Assembly (NCBI GenBank): GCA_965240325.2
Contig: OZ251226.1
Coordinates: 1,178,001 to 1,242,000 of the forward strand
Length of the DNA stretch: 64,000 nucleotides
Direction of reading: 5' to 3'
Origin: Rebecca billardiae RCC1528
Lineage: Eukaryota; Haptophyta
Under the pieces are notes generated by a model that did no database searches, was not told the DNA's origin, and saw only the letters and a program-made list of their open reading frames with translations. The position numbers and the translations under genes are program-made. Positions 57,561-64,000 of this stretch are shown here, in pieces; within the stretch, counting starts at the first letter, position 1; each line of letters begins with the position of its first letter.

Positions 57561-58565
57561 ATGAGACCGCCCTCGGTGGTGTGGGCCGGTGGTCGGACCG
57601 TGTGCCGCATCCTGGGCGTGTGCGGGCTCCTCTTCGCGCCGAAGCCCGAGCTCGACGCGGACACCCTCGCCGTCGGCCCCAGCTACCCCGCGCCGCACGT
57701 GCTGCTCACGGTCGAGACTCCTGATGCTATCTGGGTGCACTGCTCCGTGCCCAAGAGCGGCTCGGCCAGCATGGGGCGGCTGGTGCGCGACAAGGCGATC
57801 GTGCGGATGGGCGACACGGAGAGCTCGAAGAACGTCAGCCGATGCGCGCCCGCCGCGCCCTCCGCCGAGTGCCCGTGCACGTGGGTGTCGTGCCCGGGCA
57901 AGCAGCTACTCGGCAAGGAGCTGCTGCGGACGACGCTCGTGCGCAACCCATACGCGCGCTTCCTCTCGGCGTACACCGAGAAGTTCGAGCGGCACAAGGG
58001 CGCGCTGCGCCGCTGGGCGCGCGAGATCCCGGCCGGGCAGCCCATCCGCCTCGACCCGCTCACGCTGCAGCACACAAAGGTCCGGGACGGCGTCATGGCG
58101 CTCGTGAGCTCGGGCGTGCGAGCCAACGAGCTCCTGCCGACGCTGCTCGAGCTGAGTCCGGTGGCGGTGGCGGAGGCGATGGTCTGGGCGCTGCGCCGCG
58201 CGCCGCAGCACGCGCGCACGATGGACCGGCACGTCCGCCCCTTCGTCTTCGAGTGCCACCTCGACCAGCTTGTCCCGGACTATGTGGGGCGGCTTGAGCG
58301 GATGGCCGACCTCGCGCGCATGCTCTCGCTCCGCGGCGTCCTCGCGCTCAACGGCACGTCGGCGGCGGTGTTCGCGCGCAAGTACCACCGGAATCGGAGC
58401 CGAGGCGTGCCTGGCGAGGCGCTGCCGCCCGCGCACGTGTGCGAGGAGTACCCCGCCGGGCTGCGCGCGCTCGTCGACGAGCTGTACGCCGTGGACTTTG
58501 CGTACATCTCTCGGTGGGGCCTCTACACCGAGGACGAGCTGTGGCCGTGCGCGCGGAGGGCGTGA
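57561..58565 (+). CDS. Carbohydrate sulfotransferase (Sulfotransfer_2 family)
   Basis: 334 residues from the ATG at 57561, with an N-terminal signal-anchor candidate (RTVCRILGVCGLLFAP). The PAPS 5'-binding loop is VHCSVPKSGSASMGRLV near residues 65-80. The 3'-phosphate motif is LLRTTLVRNPYARFLSAYTE near 130-150, like the F.RDPFERLVSAYRDKF pattern of HNK-1/chondroitin sulfotransferases. VDFAYISRWGL near the end matches the Y..DF..F.Y region of that family. It probably sulfates a glycan in the Golgi. Family and signature differ from the sulfotransferase at 1405, so the two are not duplicates. It is head to head with the EsV-1-7 gene. Confidence 0.82.
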   Translation: MRPPSVVWAGGRTVCRILGVCGLLFAPKPELDADTLAVGPSYPAPHVLLTVETPDAIWVHCSVPKSGSASMGRLVRDKAIVRMGDTESSKNVSRCAPAAPSAECPCTWVSCPGKQLLGKELLRTTLVRNPYARFLSAYTEKFERHKGALRRWAREIPAGQPIRLDPLTLQHTKVRDGVMALVSSGVRANELLPTLLELSPVAVAEAMVWALRRAPQHARTMDRHVRPFVFECHLDQLVPDYVGRLERMADLARMLSLRGVLALNGTSAAVFARKYHRNRSRGVPGEALPPAHVCEEYPAGLRALVDELYAVDFAYISRWGLYTEDELWPCARRA

Positions 58566-59115
58566 GCCCGCCGCCGCAGCGGGGGCTGCAGGCGGGTGCG
58601 CGGGGCCGTGGGGCGGCACGGGTGGTGCGCCAGGGTGCGCCTCTCCGACGACTGGGTGGGCGATCCGTGCACGCTCGAACGCTGCCGGTCTGCTGTCAGG
58701 CGCGTCGCACGTGTTGCCACCTCAGGTCCGAGGACCGAGTCCGCGAGTCGTACGGTAGTCCGACTCCGTCTCCGAGACCGAGTCGGGCTACTCACCTACT
58801 ACTAACTAGCAGCCTCAGACTAGCATGTGAGTGACTCGCTACTTATTCGATTCTACTGCGCCTTGGTAATTACCGCTGGAGCGCAACGTTGCATGATGTG
58901 CAGCCGCACGCGTGCAGCAGACGAATTATAACGTGCGCGTCTAGGTGCGTCGGCCGCGCGCAGGCCGGAGCCATTCAGCCAGGACGGGCGCGCGAGCCGA
59001 ATCCCGTGGCGCAGCGCGCCGCGACCGGCATCCGGACGAGGGCTGCCACGTGCACCGTCGGCGCTCCTTCCTTGTCGCATCATCATCAACGGCGGCGCGC
59101 AGCCGACGAGCGCTG
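58566..59115. other. Intergenic between convergent genes
   Basis: No gene supported; gact/gagtc-type words near 58730-58810. Confidence 0.45.
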
Positions 59116-61345
59116 CTAGTGCTCCCCCTGCCAGCCGGCCATGAGCGCCATGACCTTGGCCACGGCATCGATCTCTGATGCTGTGCGAGCAGCAGCACTC
59201 GTCGCGCCGCCGACGATGGCAGCGTGCTCGGGAGCTGCCACGAGTGCTGCTGATGGCTGCGCACCGCCACCCTCGTCGAGCCGCTGCCGCTTCGCCGCGC
59301 GGCCGTGCTCCGCGCGGTACTTATCCACGAGCTTGCGCACCTGCGAGACGCACGGCGGGGCGCGTCACGCAGCGTAGGTCAGCGGGCGTGCCACCGCCCA
59401 GCCTCAGCCCCTCCCACCCGCCACCACGGACAGCGCGCACCGTCCAGTTGGGCTGGAGCGCGGCCGAGTCGATGCGCTGGTTAGTGAGCGGCGACCTGGG
59501 CGTCGGGCCACACCGCCACAGCCAGTGCTCCACCGCCACCTTGGAGTACGTGTGACCGTCGCCGAACAGGACGACGGCCTCATCGAAAAGCTCGAGCGTG
59601 ATCGGGCACACCAGTTCCTCGGGCAGCGGGGCATGCGCGCCCGACACGCGCCGCATGCGCGTGGCGAGTTCAGTCTTGAGCCGCGCACGCACCGCCTGGT
59701 GGCGCTCGCACACGGCGTGCAGCGCACCGCCGGTGTCGATCAGCCGCTCGAGCTGCGTGAAGCTGAGCTGCGCGAGGTCGAGCGCGGCGAGCACGGCGGC
59801 CGCGTCCTCCTCCGCGTTGGCCAGCATCCACGGCGCGAGCGCGCACACGACCGCCTCCTCATCCTCCGCGTGCAGATCGGTGCGCGCCACGAGCCGCTCA
59901 AGCGCGGCGCGCGGAAGCTCCGAGTACGCCGGCAGCGTGTGCAGCGAGGTGATGGCGTGCGCGGCGCGGCGCAGCAGCACCTCGCCGATCGTGCTGTCGA
60001 GCACGCTCGGATCGTCCGGCTGTGCGGCAGCTGCCGCGAGCAGGCGGCACAGCTGCGGTGCACACGGGCCCTTCGCCACAGCGGACGGCACACCGCGCCG
60101 GTGCGCGAGCCACTGAGCGATTGCGTCGAGCTGCAGCGACGTGCACGGCCTGCGCACGGTGACCGTGAGCTGCACCACGTCGTCATCAGCATTGAGCACG
60201 CCTCGGTTGCGCAGCGCAGCCACGGTCCAGGCATGCTCGAAGCCCCAGTCGGGCACGCCATTATAAGCAGCGTTCCAGGCTTCGACATTAACCATGCCTG
60301 ATGAGGCGGTGCGCTCTCCACTGCTCCCTCGCGCTGTGAAGCAGAACTCGGCACTGACAGGCCGCCGCAGGTTGAGCGGAGCAAGGTAGGCGCCGATGCC
60401 GATGCAATGCAGGTCAGCGTTCATACTGCTCTTCAACCGCAGTTTCCAGCGACAGGTCTTGCCGAGGTCATCGACGAGGGCTGCGAAGTCGAGATCGCAC
60501 CAATCGACTGCGCCCACTTCGAGATTCAGCGGCGGGCTGGTGGCGTCTGGCTGCGCGTCGAGCACATCCGCAGGCAGCAGCTCGAACAGCTGGCCGAAGG
60601 CCCGAGCTCCGAGCGCAAGTGTTCCTGGTGCGTGCAGCAAGCTGTTGATCTGGATGGAAAATGGCTTCTCCACGTGCGATTGCCACATCGCTTGGCACAC
60701 CAACTTGCGCAAGTCGTAGCTGCGAGCCAGCACGCGCGGGCTGGTCGCGAGCTCGAGCAGGCGGCAGCATGCCCCGTGGCCCATCTGCCTGAGGCACCGC
60801 AGCACATGACCCACCGCTGAGTGCGCGAGCCATTCCATGTCCAGCTCCAGCGCGAGCTCGAGCAGCTCGACGTACGCGTTGCCGCCATCCGCTGACGCAG
60901 AGGCCTCGCCGAGAGCGGGCAGCTCCTTCGTCTCGAGCGCGTGCGCGAAGAGGTGCATCGCGAGCATGCCGCACTGGACCGGCAGCTTGCAAACGCCGTC
61001 CGAGTGGGCCGCGTCGTTCACGAGTGCCCGAAGCGGCTCGGGCTCGCCTGTGAACCATGCGCGGCGCACAGGTACACGGCACGCCATCTCCAGGCGCGCA
61101 TGCAGAACGCGCTTGTCGCCGTCCGTCTGCGCCATCGCCTTCGCAAGCGCGTCACGCAGCTGCTCACGTGTGGCTGTGGCATCCACGCGCGGCGCGAGCC
61201 ACAGCTCGGGCGGGTTGAATGTGCTCGCCGCCAGAGCGCCGGCGGGAGGCGTCGTCGGTGGGCGTGCCATCGAGTTGAAAGTCGTTGGCCAAGTCCCGCT
61301 CGCCAACCACCCTTGCGCTCGCCAGCACGGCTCGGTCCTGGTCAT
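59116..61345 (-). CDS. BTB/MATH/BACK protein with U-box, two exons
   Basis: 709-residue spliced product (exons 59441-61345 and 59116-59340; 100-bp intron). The order is: a degenerate BTB-like N terminus (about 70-150, with LPVQCGMLAMHLFAHAL), a helical segment, a MATH-like sandwich (about 270-390, WKLRLKSSMNADLHCIGIGAYLAP, GFEHAWTVAALRNRG), a BACK-like helical region (TLPAYSELPRAALERLV, LDLAQLSFTQLERLI), then a U-box (LVCPITLELFDEAVVLFGDG, VEHWLWRCG, SPLTNQRI) near 560-625. The intron splices NWT to VRKLVDKYRA, as in the U-box end (PN...R.LI..W). It is a probable E3 ligase. The ATG at 61345 is the first; 61270 (MARPPTTPP) is an alternative. Confidence 0.8.
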
Positions 61346-61547
61346 GAATGCACCCGGTGCCGGCCGGCGGATCTGAAAGCGGCGCTGATTAAAACATTTG
61401 ATCCGGACCGGACAAGGTGACGACGATGAAGCGCTTTTCCTCGGACTCTTGGTAGAAGGGGCAGAAAATCCACGCGCCCGTCCGCACGCGTCCGAAGGCG
61501 CGGCCCGAACAAGACCTAGACCCGGCCGGCGCCCCCGTCGACGCGGA

Positions 61548-62219
61548 ATGACAAAGTACGCGGTGCTCGGCAGCGGGATGGTGGGCCAAGAGCTCGGAGC
61601 AAAGCTTGTCTCGCTCGGCCACGAAGTGTGGATGGGCTCGCGCACCGCTGACAACGAGGCTGGCGCCGGGTTCGTCAAGGAGGCAGGCGCGCCGCTGGCG
61701 CATCAGGCAACGTTTGCTGACGCATGCGGCGCTGCCGAGATTGCCATCCTCGCGGTGAAGGGGGACATCGCCATGGTTGTCCTTGATTCGATCGGCTCAG
61801 CTCTTGACGGGAAGATCCTCATCGATCTCACCAACCCGCTCGACTTTTCGAAGGGGTTTCCGCCCACGCTCTTCCACTGCAACGACGACTCACTCGGCGA
61901 GCGCGTTCAGAAGAAGCTGCCGAATGTCAAGGTAGTCAAGACGCTCAACACGTGCACGGCGTCCATCATGGTGGACCCGGGCAAGCTGAGCGAGCCGACC
62001 GACCTCTTCATCTCTGGGAACGACGCCGACGCGAAGGCGACCGTGGTGAAGCTGCTCAAGGCGTTTGGCCACAGCGATCCGATCGATCTCGGAGATATCT
62101 CCCAGGCGCGCGGGCAGGAGGCGTGGCTGCTGCTGTGGACGCGGCTGTACGGGGTGCTTGGCACGGGCGAGTTCAACCTCAAGCTCGTGCGCACGGCGAA
62201 TGCAAAGGCCTCGACATGA
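61548..62219 (+). CDS. NADP-dependent F420-reductase-like Rossmann oxidoreductase
   Basis: 223 residues from the ATG at 61548. It starts with the dinucleotide fold KYAVLGSGMVGQELGAKL and a GHEVWMGSR loop, whose Ser-Arg is typical of NADP binding. ILIDLTNPLDFSKGFPP and VVKTLNTCTASIMVDPG follow, then a PTDLFISGNDADAKA stretch and DPIDLGDISQARG, as in the F420_oxidored family. Eukaryotic members usually do not use F420 and resemble ferric-reductase-like STEAP N-domains, so the partner is unknown. Length is normal for the family. Head to head with the U-box gene, 202 bp apart. Confidence 0.9.
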   Translation: MTKYAVLGSGMVGQELGAKLVSLGHEVWMGSRTADNEAGAGFVKEAGAPLAHQATFADACGAAEIAILAVKGDIAMVVLDSIGSALDGKILIDLTNPLDFSKGFPPTLFHCNDDSLGERVQKKLPNVKVVKTLNTCTASIMVDPGKLSEPTDLFISGNDADAKATVVKLLKAFGHSDPIDLGDISQARGQEAWLLLWTRLYGVLGTGEFNLKLVRTANAKAST

Positions 62220-62515
62220 GACGCTCGCGCTGGCGATAGGACACTCAGCGGAGACTGAAACGCAGTCGCCGGAGGCCAGTGGCGCTGTAAGGCGAGGCAA
62301 ACTGTCAGACGCGAGAAGTCACCGCCGAGCGGCTCCGCATCGCCCTGCTCTATACTCGTAATAGTGTGGCGGTGCTCTCTGAGTGAGGCTGAGCCGCCCT
62401 GTCAAGATCAATTGGTTCCTTTGCTGGCAATCGGCGGGCCGGGCGGGCGGATGCACCGGCCGACCTCGCAACCCAGGCGAAGGACGTGCCCCTCACGCTC
62501 CCGATTAGCCCCACG
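62220..62515. other. Short intergenic region
   Basis: A possible intron acceptor (cgcaacccag) at about 62475 precedes coding-like sequence, so the next gene may have an upstream exon here. Confidence 0.35.
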
Positions 62516-63160
62516 ATGACGCCCGTGCAGTTCCACAGGGCCCTCTACGAGCAGATCGTGCCCGACATCAACAAGTACGTGACCAACGGTGAGCACGTCG
62601 AGACCAACATCTACGCCGGCGGTGTGAACCTGATCTTCCTCCGCCTGCGTTTCATGCCCATCGACCCCGAGCGCCCCATCTTCTTCGCGCCGCTCAAGCC
62701 GAGCCGCCGCATCGCCGGCGCCGCCCGCGTCCCGCACAACCGTTGGGGCGTGCCGCCCGCGCCGCCCGCGCCGCCCGCCGCTGCGCGCCGCCCTGCTCCT
62801 CAGCCGGCCGACCAACAGGCGGCGGACCCCGCCGGCCCGGAGGCGGAGGAGTCCGAGGGGGGGGTTTCCGACGGTGCCATCCCGCCACCCCAGCCGCCAA
62901 CCGCGGCCGCGCCGTCGGACGGGCCCGAGGTGCAACAGGCCAGGCCGGTGCTCGGGGAGTCCAACAACCGCTTGGTGCTGCTCCCCGGCGCCGCGGCGGC
63001 TGGCAAGCGCGCGGTGGCCGAGCCGTCCACGCCGGCGGTGGAGGGTGGGCCTCCCTCCGCCGGCGGGGGCGACGCCAAGCTGCCCAAGCAGGCCCGCACC
63101 GACCCCCCCGGCGCCGCCCCCCGTGCTCTGGCTGCTGCCGCGCCGTTGTCGCTGGCCTAG
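62516..63160 (+). CDS. Protein of unknown function, N-terminal compact domain and Pro/Ala tail
   Basis: 214 residues from the ATG at 62516; in-frame protein-like sequence extends at least ten codons further upstream. Residues about 1-60 (VQFHRALYEQIVPDINKYVT, NLIFLRLRFMPIDPERPIFF) look like a folded domain that I do not recognise. The rest is a Pro/Ala/Gly-rich tail that is probably disordered. The TAG stop at 63158 is followed in the same frame by about 85 more codons including an octapeptide repeat, so the stop may be a mutation, a sequencing error, or removed by splicing. Confidence 0.5.
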   Translation: MTPVQFHRALYEQIVPDINKYVTNGEHVETNIYAGGVNLIFLRLRFMPIDPERPIFFAPLKPSRRIAGAARVPHNRWGVPPAPPAPPAAARRPAPQPADQQAADPAGPEAEESEGGVSDGAIPPPQPPTAAAPSDGPEVQQARPVLGESNNRLVLLPGAAAAGKRAVAEPSTPAVEGGPPSAGGGDAKLPKQARTDPPGAAPRALAAAAPLSLA

Positions 63161-63226
63161 AGCCGCGCGCGGCGCTGGCGCGCCAGGTGCGCCCAGCCGG
63201 GCAGGGCAGGCATCCTGATCGTCAGC

Positions 63227-63346
63227 GGCCAGGGCGACGACATCCTCAACGGCAAGGGCGACGACTTCCTCTGCGGCCAGGGCGACGACTTCCTCAACGG
63301 CAAGGACGACGACTTCCTCAACGGCAAGGGCGACTACTCCCTCAAC
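63227..63346 (+). repeat. Five 24-bp repeats coding RTX-like octapeptides
   Basis: Units start at 63227, 63251, 63275, 63299 and 63323. In the frame of the preceding gene they code for GQGDDILN, GKGDDFLC, GQGDDFLN, GKDDDFLN, GKGDYSLN. This resembles calcium-binding RTX nonapeptides (GGxGxDxLx) but is one residue shorter. Confidence 0.8.
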
Positions 63347-63607
63347 TCGGCAAGGCCACTAGGCCGCGCACACCGGCCCGGGCGACCACACCCACTACCT
63401 GCACTACGGCATCAGTGACTTGAACAGCCTCGGTCGACGACGCGGGCAACTACATGATGACCAAGGCCGACGACGACTGCAAAACAGCGGCATCCCCGGG
63501 CGCCTACTACCTCAGTGACCATGTGCTCAGCATCGGATACGACGACTCCCTCACTCCCGCGGCCAACGCGCTCCGACATCCTCCATTGAACTCCATTCAG
63601 TACTTCG

Positions 63608-63666
63608 ACAGACGAATCAGGAGAGCTGCGCCCTCGTGCCTGTGTCTTTAAATCATAGAATTAGTC
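63608..63666 (+). repeat. Dispersed 59-bp repeat, copy 2
   Basis: Identical to 6765-6823 over 59 bp, same strand, unrelated flanks. Confidence 0.85.
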
Positions 63667-63832
63667 TCCGAGTGCTTCCGGCCTTGATCTGCATGCCGAG
63701 TTGATATCACAGTCAAAAAAGTGCTCGACTTTGGCCAAAAGTTTGATAGTCAGATACTGGAGCGCGGTTCGAATTTGGGCCGCCGCGCGATGCACGCGCA
63801 GTCCAAATCACGCGCGATCAGCAGGGCGGCCA

Positions 63833-64000
63833 ATGTTCGCCCAGCAGGCGGCAACGGCCTCGCTGCGCGCCGGACATGACGACGAGGACGCGGCGCACGC
63901 CAACGGCGCGCGGTACGTTGCGCTTTCACACGGCCGAGAGGGCGCGCGCGTGCTCCTCACCGCGCGGCAGAACTACCACGGCGAGCAGGGCACGCGTGGG
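63833..64000 (+). CDS. Partial coding region at window edge
   Basis: An ATG at 63833 opens a frame that stays open to the window end (56 codons: MFAQQAATASLRAGHDDEDA, later GRYVALSHG-like and ARVLLTARQNY). No family recognised. It could be the start of a gene continuing beyond the window. Confidence 0.3.
   Translation, partial: MFAQQAATASLRAGHDDEDAAHANGARYVALSHGREGARVLLTARQNYHGEQGTRG

Larger units (their letters stand above)
63161..63832. other. Region after the unknown gene
   Basis: Holds the octapeptide-coding repeat (63227-63346) and the 59-bp dispersed repeat copy 2 (63608-63666). No independent gene is supported. Confidence 0.45.

Noticed and set aside
63769-63785. ggttcgaat string like a tRNA T-loop
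   Set aside because: The flanking bases do not form the T-stem and no other tRNA parts are nearby.

Overview
The window is nuclear DNA of a GC-rich eukaryote, most likely a secondary-plastid alga; a haptophyte fits best, but this is an inference from gene content and not a proven assignment. Evidence: a myosin heavy chain, a DHHC acyltransferase, a PDI-like protein ending in KDEL, Golgi nucleotide-sugar transporters, sulfotransferases, an EsV-1-7 repeat protein, a possible plastid-targeted protein, and ten short introns (100-154 bp) inferred from protein-family continuity. Five of the ten donors begin GTGCG. Nothing prokaryotic (operons, Shine-Dalgarno sites, CRISPR) is seen.

Layout. 1-6.3 kb: sulfotransferase, membrane-anchored flavin amine oxidase and an unknown protein, all on the minus strand. 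6.3-8.6 kb: no gene seen. 8.6-21.4 kb: SPRY/proline-rich secreted protein, DUF1415 protein and inositol-pentakisphosphate 2-kinase (head to head), F-box/LRR protein, and a 1791-residue coiled-coil protein with 22 near-identical 93-bp repeats. 21.8-31 kb: DHHC acyltransferase, SLC35D-like transporter opposite a PDI-like protein, SLC35A-like transporter opposite a coiled-coil protein. 31.1-33.0 kb: 5'-truncated LINE-like retroelement with a doubled 3' tail; another tail copy lies at 2971. 33.2-38.2 kb: hydroxyacyl-CoA-dehydrogenase-like/RING fusion, MTHFR-like protein opposite SBDS. 38.4-54.4 kb: a segment bounded by a 68-bp inverted repeat, holding a decayed WD40 gene, a possible plastid protein, myosin, an ICMT-like methyltransferase, a two-module putative glycosyltransferase and a near-perfect 1259-bp tandem duplication. 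56-64 kb: EsV-1-7 protein opposite a carbohydrate sulfotransferase, a BTB/MATH/BACK/U-box protein opposite an F420-reductase-like protein, a protein of unknown function followed by octapeptide repeats, and a partial gene at the edge.

Functional threads. Two sulfotransferases, two SLC35 carriers, a putative glycosyltransferase and an ER PDI would fit a secretory route making sulfated glycans; no direct link between these genes is shown. Three ubiquitin-type genes (F-box/LRR, RING fusion, U-box) are present. Seven gene pairs are head to head with gaps of about 50-270 bp, suggesting shared promoters. Intergenic DNA is repeat-rich, with several recent duplications that could also be assembly artefacts.
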